Shown here one piece after another: positions 9,980 to 19,284 of a stretch of 64,000 bases of DNA. The notes under the pieces were generated by a model. That model searched no databases, had not been told where the DNA came from, and saw only the letters and a list, made by a program, of their open reading frames with translations. The DNA is from Mucilaginibacter pedocola. GTDB lineage: Bacteria; Bacteroidota; Bacteroidia; Sphingobacteriales; Sphingobacteriaceae. The DNA is taken from NCBI RefSeq assembly GCF_002013915.1, contig NZ_MBTF01000012.1, positions 496,001 to 560,000 on the forward strand, read 5' to 3'. How positions within the stretch are numbered: the first letter of the stretch is position 1; each line of letters begins with the position of its first letter. A program made the translations under genes and the position numbers.

Positions 9980-12900
9980 TTAAAAGGTTGCATTAAGTCC
10001 GAACGTTATTACTTTTTGCTGGAAGTAATTCTGGAAATTCCCGGAGTTCTCAGGGTCTATCTTCTCTTTCATCCATGGGGTCCATAAAAACAGGTTTTGG
10101 CCCGCGGTGTATATCCTCAGCGAACTGAAGGCCTTGCCTAACAAGTTTTTAGAGAAAGTGTACCCCAGCTCTGCACTCTTCAGGCGGATGTATGAGTTAT
10201 TCCTCATCCAATGTGTTGAGAACTGCGTGTTATTTGCACTTGGCGTAGCCTGTATGCGCGGATAGGTAGCGTTTGGCGTAGAGGGTGTCCAATGGTCAAG
10301 ATACACTGCCTGGCTTGCAGAACCCGACTCGTTGAACGGGAACGAGAAAAAGCCGCCAAGTTGAAGGTTACTTCTGGCAGTACCCTGGAAAAGCAGATCC
10401 AAGTCGAAGTTTTTGTAAGTGATGTGCGGCGCAAGTGAATAAATAATTTGCGGCACTTCGGGGTTACCTATATCTGTTCTGTCATTCGCATCAACCTTAC
10501 CATCGGGCTTGCCATCAAAAGAAGCACTGTTTATGTCGGCATATTTTATATCGCCCGGCTTAACGGCTCCGTAGTTAGGCACAGGTATGCCCGGTTTTAA
10601 AGTTAGGCTTTTAAGCGTGGGGTCAACAAAATCGTCGATAGTGTAATAACCCTCAGAGATCAAACCGAACTGCTCACCCAATGGGCGGCCTGTTTCCCTC
10701 CTGTTAGGGTTGTTGAATGTAGAAGCGTTCTCAAACTTCTGTATAACCTTGCTCTTTGCAAAGGTGAAAGTGCCTCGTACATCTAAACGCAAGCCATTCT
10801 CGAATTGCTTGAACGTTGAAAGCGTTAGGTCGACACCCTGGTTAGATAATATACCACCGTTTACCTGGCCTAAAGTAACACCATACTCCGACGGTATAAC
10901 GCCCGACTGGTTAACCAGGAAGTTAGAGCGTTTCTCGTAAAAGTAATCAGCCTCTATACCTAAAGCGCCATTCCAGAAAGTACCTTCGATACCAACGTCT
11001 GTTTTCTTAGCTCTTTCCCATGTAATGGCAGGGTTACCCTGTAAGTTTTCCGATACGCCTTGTGTTGTGCTATTGCCAAGTACAGCAGAGTTGGCATTAA
11101 CACCAAACTGGCTTAAATATTGGTACTGGCCACCGTTAGGATAGTTACCCACCTGGCCGTATGAGGCACGAAGCTTTAAGTTATCTATCCAGCTAAAATT
11201 ATTTTTGATGAATTTCTCTTCGGATAAGCGCCATGCAACCGAGAACGCCGGGAAGAAACCAAAACGGTGCCCCGGAGCAAACACGTAACTACCATCGTAA
11301 CGGCCTGCGGCTTCTGCAAAATATTTGCCTGCATAGCCGTAAATAAACTTGTATACATAGCCCAGTTGCTTTTGGCCACCCGAAGAACCACCAACACGTG
11401 AATCTGCAGGGGCTGTACCACCATAATCCAACTCATCAAAGCTCAGGTCATAGTTTACGCGTTCTGCATAAAAGCTCTGCCATCTTACCTTGCGGTACTC
11501 TGTTACAAAAAGGCCTGTAATTTCGCTTTTACCAAAAGTGTTATTGTAATTTAATATACCCTGATAGGTGGTCATCACGTTCTCGCTGGATGTTTGCCTG
11601 AACAGCGGCTTGGCCTGCCCCTGGTAGCTTATAGGATACAGGTAATCTACACCCGGGCCGTATTGCGTAACACCCGGAGGCAACTGTACAGTAGCAAAAG
11701 CAATAGGTTTGTCGTATTTACGGGTAATGGTATTCTGAACCGGGCTAAAACCCAACGGATCGGGCCCTTTATCGTAACTCACTATACCTTTTACGCTTAA
11801 ACCTTTGATCGGTAATTTCTGATCAATAGATAACTGCGTTAACAAGGCGTTATTTTTATTGAGTTGATAGCCGCTATCGTAGATCTCGCCGTATAACGAT
11901 TGGCCAATGTAAGCCGCTGCTAAGCCATTGCTGTAGCGCACAGGGCTAATTGGCGGCTGCCTGTATGCCTGCCTGAATATGGTACCGGCTCCCTGAGCAG
12001 GGTAATGCTGGTCTTCCTGATACCCGTTTACTTTAAGATCTACCGTGGTTGACTGTGTAGCCTTAGCCGTTAAACCCAACGACCCGTTAAATTTATTAAC
12101 GTAAGTGGTACGCCACATACCATCTTGCCGGTTATAGCCAACAGAGGCAAAGTACTTAATGTCATCGGTACCACCCGATAACGTTAAGTTGTGGTATTGC
12201 ATCGGCGAGTTTTTGCGGATGATACCTTCAAGCGGCTGCACATTGGCGTGCCCGTCGGGGTCCTGTCCGTTGCCGTATAACTCAATATCCCGCTCGGTAT
12301 ACGGCAGGTTAACGGTTGCGCCTATAGCAGCATCGTTAACGGCGGCTTCATTCTTCAGCCTGGCGTATTGCACGGCATCAACAAATTTGGGAATGATGGT
12401 AGGGTTCTGAAAACCGTAGTACCCATTATAAGTTAATTGAGGCTTACCCGATTTACCTTGCTTTGTGGTAATGAGTATTACACCGTTAGCACCGGCCACA
12501 CCATAAGGGGCTACCGCGGCAGCATCTTTTAATACCGTTAAAGTAGCAATCGAGTTAGGGTCTAAACGGCTAAAATCGCGTGGTACACCATCAACAATAG
12601 TAAGGGCACCTGTACGGCCGGTGGTGGCAGCACCCCTTATGGTGATTTGCGAAGCATCCTGTCCGGGTTCGCCGTTACCCTGGCGTGCTATGATACCAGA
12701 TACACGGCCAACCAGCGAGTTGGTTAAGTTTACCACCGGTTTTTGTGCTATATCCTTTACCGCCAGCGTTGATACTGCCGACGTGGTAGATGTTTTCTTT
12801 TGCGTACCGTAACCTACAACAACTACCTCGTTTAGGTTTTTGGAGGCCGATCGCAGGCTAACGTTAATACTTGTTTTGCCGCCTACCGAAACTTCCGCAG

Positions 12901-13234
12901 CGTCGTAACCTATGTACGAAAACACAAGCACTGCATTATCATCTGCCTGTATGGTGAAGTTACCATTAAGGTCGGTAACGGTGGCAATTGCCGTGCCTTT
13001 TACTTTTACCGAAACACCCGGCAGGCTTTGCCCGTCGGCTTGGTCGGTAACCTTGCCTTTTATAGTTACTACATTTTGTTTGGCTGCCTTAATAACCGCA
13101 TAAGGGTGGTTATTGGCGGCGCCGATTAAATTGTTAGCAGAACTTAGGCCGGGGAAAAGTAAAAGAGCAATACTGCCCAGGTAAAACTGGGGCTTTATAA
13201 CAATAGATTTTTTTTTGAGTAAAGTCTTTTTCAT
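9980..13234 (-). CDS. SusC/RagA-family TonB-linked outer-membrane transporter
   Basis: A 1084-residue TonB-dependent importer. After a signal peptide (about 1-33) comes a carboxypeptidase-regulatory-like domain (about 55-135, KGKVTDQADGQSLPGVSVKVKG), then the TonB-box/plug region starting at VVVGYGTQKK and a 22-strand-type beta-barrel ending in an aromatic residue (NATF). There is no STN domain, so signalling through an anti-sigma factor is not expected. That fits the divergent hybrid two-component regulator. It is first in the minus-strand operon SusC, SusD, FG-GAP protein, haloperoxidase-like protein, and possibly GH2. The long 5' gap (650 bp) must hold its promoter. Confidence 0.95.
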   Translation of the reverse strand: MKKTLLKKKSIVIKPQFYLGSIALLLFPGLSSANNLIGAANNHPYAVIKAAKQNVVTIKGKVTDQADGQSLPGVSVKVKGTAIATVTDLNGNFTIQADDNAVLVFSYIGYDAAEVSVGGKTSINVSLRSASKNLNEVVVVGYGTQKKTSTTSAVSTLAVKDIAQKPVVNLTNSLVGRVSGIIARQGNGEPGQDASQITIRGAATTGRTGALTIVDGVPRDFSRLDPNSIATLTVLKDAAAVAPYGVAGANGVILITTKQGKSGKPQLTYNGYYGFQNPTIIPKFVDAVQYARLKNEAAVNDAAIGATVNLPYTERDIELYGNGQDPDGHANVQPLEGIIRKNSPMQYHNLTLSGGTDDIKYFASVGYNRQDGMWRTTYVNKFNGSLGLTAKATQSTTVDLKVNGYQEDQHYPAQGAGTIFRQAYRQPPISPVRYSNGLAAAYIGQSLYGEIYDSGYQLNKNNALLTQLSIDQKLPIKGLSVKGIVSYDKGPDPLGFSPVQNTITRKYDKPIAFATVQLPPGVTQYGPGVDYLYPISYQGQAKPLFRQTSSENVMTTYQGILNYNNTFGKSEITGLFVTEYRKVRWQSFYAERVNYDLSFDELDYGGTAPADSRVGGSSGGQKQLGYVYKFIYGYAGKYFAEAAGRYDGSYVFAPGHRFGFFPAFSVAWRLSEEKFIKNNFSWIDNLKLRASYGQVGNYPNGGQYQYLSQFGVNANSAVLGNSTTQGVSENLQGNPAITWERAKKTDVGIEGTFWNGALGIEADYFYEKRSNFLVNQSGVIPSEYGVTLGQVNGGILSNQGVDLTLSTFKQFENGLRLDVRGTFTFAKSKVIQKFENASTFNNPNRRETGRPLGEQFGLISEGYYTIDDFVDPTLKSLTLKPGIPVPNYGAVKPGDIKYADINSASFDGKPDGKVDANDRTDIGNPEVPQIIYSLAPHITYKNFDLDLLFQGTARSNLQLGGFFSFPFNESGSASQAVYLDHWTPSTPNATYPRIQATPSANNTQFSTHWMRNNSYIRLKSAELGYTFSKNLLGKAFSSLRIYTAGQNLFLWTPWMKEKIDPENSGNFQNYFQQKVITFGLNATF

Positions 13235-13885
13235 AATTAAACTTTTAATTACACATAATTAGAGGTTGATTTAATGGAGGTTAATAGGTTTTTGTCTGTT
13301 TCTTAGCAATTGCGTTTTTAGGTTTATACTTGGTTTGTTATTGGTTTACATGTGTGGCCGCGCCGCAGCTTTTACAATGGCGTGGGCATTACATTACCGG
13401 TTAGGCCGGTAAATGGTACGTTAAGCATTGTTGGCAAAAGCCGCAGTTTTATGCGTTATTCAGTTCAGTAATTGGCTGGTACAAAAGACTTGCTTAATTG
13501 AGGCGGGAGGTTGCCACAGCATACATACTTTTTGACATATAATACATATCAGGCCTTCCCTTCAGAAAAAGGATGAGGCGATGCTAACCGCGAGAAATTA
13601 TAGTATATAGCAGCATTAGAACATGCGCGGGTTAAAGCGCCATGCTTGCTCCATTGAAATGCTTTGCCAAATTGTACATATTAGTTGGCCTGCCGTACAT
13701 TTAATAATTGTACATTGCTGTTATCCGGCATATAAAACCATTTTTGTTATTGTTTAAAAACATGCGGGTATTTTCTTCTGTAATTGCCTGCTCACCAATT
13801 ATTAAACCGGTATATTATAGGCCTGCAGCGTTACACGCCACGTGCCTGCCATTTTTTTACTAATATTAATTTTGATCTTGTTCTG
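13235..13885. promoter_or_regulatory. Divergent intergenic region between SusC operon and hybrid regulator
   Basis: About 650 bp with no supportable gene. It should hold both divergent promoters. The clearest structure is a 7-bp inverted repeat TTACCGG/CCGGTAA with a 5-bp spacer at 13394-13412, about 160 bp upstream of the SusC start, a candidate operator. I could not find a convincing TAnnTTTG plus -33 TTTG promoter on either strand. Confidence 0.45.
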
Positions 13886-16800
13886 ATGACAATTAAGGGC
13901 ATTATTGGATGTTTACCGAACTACCGGCTTACGGCCGTGTTGCTGGTAATGGCAGCGAATTTTATAAAGCCGCAAATTGCCGCCGGGCAGGCTTACCCCT
14001 ACAAATTCAGTTACCTCACGGTTGATGAGGGCCTATCGCACACCGATGCCAACGATATTGCACAGGATAAGCAAGGCTATATTTGGGCGGGCACCTACTT
14101 CGGGCTCGACAGGTACGACGGCTACTCGGTAAAAAAATACTACAACACCAACACCCCGCTAAACAATGCTTTTAAAAACCGCATTGGCTGCATTTACCCC
14201 GATAGCGATGGCAACATATGGATAGGCAGCGAGGGTGGCCTGCAACGCTTTAACACCCGTACAGAAACCTATACCGATATTATTGAGAACGGCAAAGCCA
14301 GCACCAGTTTTTTTTGGAAACTATATAAGCCGGCCGGCGATATTATTTATACCTATGCTAACCGCCAGGTTAAAATGTACAGGCTAAGTGGTAATACCAT
14401 AAAAGAGCTGCCGTTAACGCCGCCCGCGGGGGCGCAGTTTTCGTCGATGGAGGCAGATAGAAATGGTTTGCTGCATATTGCAAGTAGCAAAGGCGTTTAT
14501 ACGCTCGATAGGCAAGGCAGATTCAAAGCACTTAGCATTGCCGGGCTTGGAGGGCGCGACGTAGCACGTGTTTGCTTCGACCGGTTCAATAATATGCTTT
14601 TAAGCAGCGGCAACAGCGTATTGCGGATAGATAAAAAACAGGGCAGCAATGGCGTATTGTTAGCAGTAGGCAAAAGTTTCGCTTGCACGGGCTATCAGTC
14701 GGTAAGGGATATTTTGTGCGATAGCAAACAGAATTACTGGCTCAATACCGGCTCGGCATTATTTAGGCTGGATAAGGACTTAAATTTTATACAGGCCGAA
14801 AAGCCGCACAGTTCGCCTCATGGCCTAAATTCCAACGCATTAAGCAGAGTTTTTATTGACCGTACCGACTGCCTGTGGGTATGCACCTTTGGCGGTGGCA
14901 TTAATTATTGCGACCTGAACGAAAAGCTTTTTTACACGCTGCAGAAAGATCCTGCGAACTCAAACTCACTCAGCGGCAATCATATCCGCTCGGTATTAGC
15001 CGATGGCCATAATGTATGGATAGGTACAACAGCTAACGGGCTTAATAAGTATAACATTAAAACGCAAGCTTTTAGCTACTATAACACCTACAACACCCCG
15101 GTAAGGTTAAAAAACGATGTAATTACCGCCCTTGTATTTGATGATGAGCATAATTTATGGATAGGCAGCTCGGCCGGGATAGAGATACTGCGTGCCGATG
15201 GTAAAAGCCTGTGGCGTCCGCCCGGTTATGAGAACTTCCCCAATTATGTGATAGACACTTTTGTGAAAGACTACTATGGCAACATTTGGTTTGGCAACCA
15301 CTCCGATAAATTTGGCGTGATATGGAAAGACGATAAAGGCCGCTACCAGGTAAAATACTATGGCGAAGGCTTTTTTATTTTTGCCGATAAGGATAAACCG
15401 CAACTGCTCATCTCCAGCACGCATGGGCTAAAACGGATGATATTTGATAAAACCGGCAATATCACCCAAAGCTTTCAGTATAATGCATCTACAAAGCCAA
15501 ATGCGCTTAGCAGCAATTACACCTACCCTATTGTAAAACAAAACGATAGCACGTACTGGATAGGCACCATTGGCGGCGGGTTGGATAAGTTCACGCTAAA
15601 CACGCAAACCAATGCCTACAGCTTTAAAACTTACGCCGATAGCTATGGCGTTTTTAAAGATGTGGAAAGCATGGAGATAGATGATGCTGGCAACATCTGG
15701 ATGGGCGGCAACGGGCTGGAATGCCTCAATACCGCAACGGGCAAACTCATCAGGTATGATAAGAACGACGGATTGCAGGGCAACAGCTTTAAAGTAGGTT
15801 CATCAAGCAAGGGCGATGATGGACGGCTGTTTTTTGGTGGCATAAGCGGGCTAAACTACTTTTACCCGGCCCAAATAAGGGCTAACGCAATTGCAGCCAG
15901 CCCCGTGCTTACAGATATCCTCATTAACAATCAAAAGCCCCAATTTGGCGAGGCGGGCACATCGCAAAACACTATCAAAGAAGCTATTGGCTACTGCACC
16001 AACCTTACGCTCAATTACCTGCAAAACAATTTCGTCATCTCGTTTTCGTCCATGCATTTTGCCAACCCTCTAAAATGCAAATACCGCTATAAGCTTATCG
16101 GTTTTGATAAAGACTGGAAGTATACCGACGGCAAAAACCCTACGGCGGCCTATAACAACCTTGATTATAATAGTTACCAGTTTGTGGTAGAGGGCACCAA
16201 TAATGATGGCATATGGAGCAAGGCACAAGCACAAACCTCCATTATTATTACCCCGCCCTGGTGGAAATCTGCAGCGGCAAAATTGTTTTATGTGCTGCTC
16301 GTGCTTTCGGCTTTGGCGGGTGTATACATTTACCAGGCCAGGTGGTACAGGCTAAAAAGAGAGCTGGCCGTTGGCGCCGTAAACGAAAAGAAACGGGAGG
16401 AAATGCACAAACAGCGCGAGGAACTTTACCAGCAGCAACTGATGTTCTTTACCAATGTTTCGCATGAGTTCCGCACACCGCTTACCCTGATATTGGGGCC
16501 GCTGGAAAGCCTGATCAGCCAAAATAAGAATACCGCGCTCGATTACTCATACCAATTGATGTACCGCAACGCCAAACGTCTTATCAACCTCATTGGCGAA
16601 TTGATGAACTTTAAGAAGGTGGCCGATAGCATTATACGCCTGCAAGTGCAGCCGTTGGGCATCAATAAATTTTGTAAAGATTTGGCCTGGGAGTTTCAAA
16701 ACATGGCGGTAAGCAAACGCATCAGCTTCGAACTGAATGATAATACTGCAAATACCGACGGGCAACCTCTCACCGGCTATTTTGATGTGCAGATACTGGA

Positions 16801-18064
16801 AAAAATACTCTTCAACCTGCTAAACAACTCGTTTAAATACACCAACACGGGGGGCAGCATCTCCTTCGATCTGTTTTTTGATATGGAACAGTTCAAGCCA
16901 TCGTTCAACACAGGTTTCGAACTCTTGAACAAGGAATACAGGGCGAAAAAGTACATCTATTTCAGGGTGGCAGATACCGGCATAGGCATCAGCAGCGAAT
17001 CTATCACCCGCATATTCGACCGCTATTACCGCATCAGCAAAAACCACCTTGGCTCGGGCGTGGGGTTATCCATTGTAAAAAGCCTTACCGAACTGCATAA
17101 AGGCGACATTTATGTGTACAGCGATCGCTATAAAGGTACCGAGATCATCATCGGCATCCCCTGGGGCGAAGAAAACTACAGCGATACTGAAAAGAACACC
17201 TCTGGGGCTGCAGTAGAAACACAACTGGAGGTGATAGATAATGCCACTTTATTGCCCCTCCCCGAGCCGGAAAACACGGCTGTTAATACCACGCCAAAAA
17301 CACGCAAACGCATTTTATTGGTAGAGGATAACCAGGAACTGCGCCTGTTTTTAAAGCAAGCCTTCGAAAATTATTACACTATTTATGAAGCCGAAGACGG
17401 GCAGCAGGGCCTCGAATTGGCCATAGATAAAGTACCCGACCTGATCATCAGCGATGTAATGATGCCCGGCATGAATGGTATAGAGTTTTGCAAACTGGTT
17501 AAAGAGCAGTTTGAAACCTGCCATATACCTTTCGTGATACTATCGGCCAAAGATGCGCTCGATACAAAAATAGAGGGAATGGAATCGGGCGCTGACTACT
17601 ATTTTGCAAAACCACTTAGCGTTGACCTATTGCTTTTAACCGTTAACAATATCTTTGAACAGGGCGAAAAAATGAAGCAGCGGTACGCAAAAGATTACCT
17701 GTCTGAAGCTACCGAATTAGTTCATTCCGAAAAAGATAAAGAGTTTCTGAATAAGTTATTGAAGGTTATTGAGGATAACATACAGGACGTGGACCTTGAT
17801 GTAGATTTCCTGTGCGACCATTTATACATCAGCCGCACAAAACTTTATCAAAAAATAAAAAGCATCTCCGATCAATCGGTAGCAGAGTTCATCCGGACTA
17901 TCCGCCTCAAAAAAGCCATCCAGATAATGACACATGAAGATGTTGCCATGAACGAAGTTGCCGACAGAATAGGTTTACAAAGCAATTCCAACTTTTCGCG
18001 GGCATTTAAAAAAGAATATGGTAAGTCGCCACTGCAATTTATGCGATCGCTGAAAAGAGAATAG
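13886..18064 (+). CDS. Hybrid two-component system sensor/regulator (HTCS)
   Basis: A one-protein phosphorelay of about 1392 residues. The chosen start (13886) begins directly with a signal peptide (MTIKGIIGCLP...); an in-frame ATG at 13784 would add 34 residues before it. The order is periplasmic two-component-propeller repeats (WxG-type blades such as IWAGTYFGLDRYD), a Y_Y_Y domain, one membrane helix, and HisKA with H860 (VSHEFRTPL). HATPase_c follows, then a receiver with phospho-acceptor D1190 (IISDVMMPG), and a C-terminal AraC-type helix-turn-helix. Such proteins sense oligosaccharides in the periplasm and switch on adjacent SusCD operons. It is divergent from the SusC operon, its likely target. 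Confidence 0.95.
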   Translation: MTIKGIIGCLPNYRLTAVLLVMAANFIKPQIAAGQAYPYKFSYLTVDEGLSHTDANDIAQDKQGYIWAGTYFGLDRYDGYSVKKYYNTNTPLNNAFKNRIGCIYPDSDGNIWIGSEGGLQRFNTRTETYTDIIENGKASTSFFWKLYKPAGDIIYTYANRQVKMYRLSGNTIKELPLTPPAGAQFSSMEADRNGLLHIASSKGVYTLDRQGRFKALSIAGLGGRDVARVCFDRFNNMLLSSGNSVLRIDKKQGSNGVLLAVGKSFACTGYQSVRDILCDSKQNYWLNTGSALFRLDKDLNFIQAEKPHSSPHGLNSNALSRVFIDRTDCLWVCTFGGGINYCDLNEKLFYTLQKDPANSNSLSGNHIRSVLADGHNVWIGTTANGLNKYNIKTQAFSYYNTYNTPVRLKNDVITALVFDDEHNLWIGSSAGIEILRADGKSLWRPPGYENFPNYVIDTFVKDYYGNIWFGNHSDKFGVIWKDDKGRYQVKYYGEGFFIFADKDKPQLLISSTHGLKRMIFDKTGNITQSFQYNASTKPNALSSNYTYPIVKQNDSTYWIGTIGGGLDKFTLNTQTNAYSFKTYADSYGVFKDVESMEIDDAGNIWMGGNGLECLNTATGKLIRYDKNDGLQGNSFKVGSSSKGDDGRLFFGGISGLNYFYPAQIRANAIAASPVLTDILINNQKPQFGEAGTSQNTIKEAIGYCTNLTLNYLQNNFVISFSSMHFANPLKCKYRYKLIGFDKDWKYTDGKNPTAAYNNLDYNSYQFVVEGTNNDGIWSKAQAQTSIIITPPWWKSAAAKLFYVLLVLSALAGVYIYQARWYRLKRELAVGAVNEKKREEMHKQREELYQQQLMFFTNVSHEFRTPLTLILGPLESLISQNKNTALDYSYQLMYRNAKRLINLIGELMNFKKVADSIIRLQVQPLGINKFCKDLAWEFQNMAVSKRISFELNDNTANTDGQPLTGYFDVQILEKILFNLLNNSFKYTNTGGSISFDLFFDMEQFKPSFNTGFELLNKEYRAKKYIYFRVADTGIGISSESITRIFDRYYRISKNHLGSGVGLSIVKSLTELHKGDIYVYSDRYKGTEIIIGIPWGEENYSDTEKNTSGAAVETQLEVIDNATLLPLPEPENTAVNTTPKTRKRILLVEDNQELRLFLKQAFENYYTIYEAEDGQQGLELAIDKVPDLIISDVMMPGMNGIEFCKLVKEQFETCHIPFVILSAKDALDTKIEGMESGADYYFAKPLSVDLLLLTVNNIFEQGEKMKQRYAKDYLSEATELVHSEKDKEFLNKLLKVIEDNIQDVDLDVDFLCDHLYISRTKLYQKIKSISDQSVAEFIRTIRLKKAIQIMTHEDVAMNEVADRIGLQSNSNFSRAFKKEYGKSPLQFMRSLKRE

Positions 18065-18240
18065 AATTGCAATACTTTCCGCTTAAGTTTAGAATATTGA
18101 AATAGTAAAAGTTATTCGCCCCTTGCGTTTGGTTTAGGGGCAACCAAAAAGCCATCTGCTCATCAATTATTTTTATGTGTGCTCCTTTTTAAAAAAATAC
18201 AGAAAAGTGTACTCATCAGAATGCCGGGCATACCGATAGC

Positions 18241-18369
18241 TTATGAAACTAAAGGCCCCAATAATTGCCACCACAAAACAAAGAAGATAAGCAAGCCGGC
18301 AGTGGCAGTAATTAAGCCAAGCGTAAGCAGCCCTCTTTGATACTCGGGTTCGTTTTTAGAATTGTACAT
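18241..18369 (-). CDS. Possible 42-residue single-pass membrane peptide
   Basis: The peptide starts MYNSKNEPEYQRG and then has one strongly hydrophobic helix (LLTLGLITATAGLLIFFVLWW) ending LGPLVS, the look of a small inner-membrane protein. The start at 18369 is preferred. A longer reading from 18432 would translate the terminator hairpin upstream, which is unlikely. It lies just beyond that terminator, so it would need read-through or its own promoter. I do not recognise a family. Confidence 0.4.
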   Translation of the reverse strand: MYNSKNEPEYQRGLLTLGLITATAGLLIFFVLWWQLLGPLVS

Positions 18370-18379
18370 GAGTTTGAAT

Positions 18380-18404
18380 AAAAAGGCGGTGCAAAAACAC
18401 CGCC
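18380..18404 (-). terminator. Rho-independent terminator of the ECF/TonB-receptor locus
   Basis: A perfect 7-bp stem (GGCGGTG at 18385-18391 with CACCGCC at 18398-18404) with a 6-nt loop. On the minus strand a run of T follows. It sits 44 bp beyond the stop of the lipoprotein gene. Confidence 0.85.
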
Positions 18405-18447
18405 CTCCTGAAAAAAAACACATTATGAACACGCTGTAAGCTGTTTA

Positions 18448-19281
18448 CTATTGCGGAAACAACTGTACAAGATCAAGGTACTCCAGGAAGAAACTATTGG
18501 CATCAGCAGGCTTCTTGTTCATGTACATACTTTGCACTTTACCCGGAGAAACGCCGTCATACGGAAGCTCCATATTAATGGTACTGTAATCCCTGTTTTT
18601 GTTTACGTAGTACTCTTTAGTTTGTGCGTCTCTCACCACTACAATGGGGTACAGGTCGGTACCGCTTTGTTGTGGTGTTGCAACAGGTACCGGCATTTTT
18701 ACGTAAGGTGTCCATTCCCCGGGCTTAACATTTTGTGCCAGTGGCAAAACGGTAGTATTTACAACCACTATCGGGTCGGGCTTGGTGCTATCGTAGTAAT
18801 ATTCAAGCACCTCAATGTTTATGTCTACAAGGCCAGCGCCTCCTTTTTTATCTACATAAAAATTAGCCGTATAATCATCCCCTTGCGGCGCCGGGTAAGT
18901 GTACCCATTACTAAACTGCAACCCGTTGAAATAAAATTTGGGCACCACGTTTTCTTCATCCTTGATGCTGAACTTCTGCCTGTAAACAGTTTCACCTGTA
19001 CTCTTTTTCCGCAGCTCCATATTTACTTCGTCTGTCACAAAGGCCATTTGATTTTGGTTATACGTTACCCTTACCTGCCCGTAATAGTCGCGCATTTTAA
19101 CACCATCAAAGTATTGTTCAAGCGTATCGCCCAACACAAACCCACTGATGCTGAAGTTTTTGTTGATGGCTTTTATAGTTGGCGTAATGTGTACACCATC
19201 CTTTTGGCAGCTATACAATAGTAATATGGGTAATATTGCTGCCAGGTAAATTATTTTATATGTTTTTATCATGATATGCAT
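18448..19281 (-). CDS. Lipoprotein of unknown function, partner of the TonB receptor
   Basis: A 277-residue predicted lipoprotein: signal peptide then lipobox LLYSC, followed by QKDGVH. A second Met three codons in is an equally good start. The body is rich in beta strands, with short repeats of the kind seen in immunoglobulin-like binding proteins, and has no SusD signature. It begins 3 bp after the stop of the STN-TonB receptor gene, so co-translation is expected, and it takes the place a SusD or DUF4249-type protein normally has in such loci. I do not recognise the family. A surface ligand-binding subunit for the receptor is inferred from position only. Confidence 0.75.
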   Translation of the reverse strand: MHIMIKTYKIIYLAAILPILLLYSCQKDGVHITPTIKAINKNFSISGFVLGDTLEQYFDGVKMRDYYGQVRVTYNQNQMAFVTDEVNMELRKKSTGETVYRQKFSIKDEENVVPKFYFNGLQFSNGYTYPAPQGDDYTANFYVDKKGGAGLVDINIEVLEYYYDSTKPDPIVVVNTTVLPLAQNVKPGEWTPYVKMPVPVATPQQSGTDLYPIVVVRDAQTKEYYVNKNRDYSTINMELPYDGVSPGKVQSMYMNKKPADANSFFLEYLDLVQLFPQ

Positions 19282-19284
19282 GCG

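Noticed and set aside
13867..13874. TAATTTTG as a promoter -7 box for the hybrid regulator
   Set aside because: It ends 12 bp before the preferred start codon and has no -33 element, so the leader would be too short.
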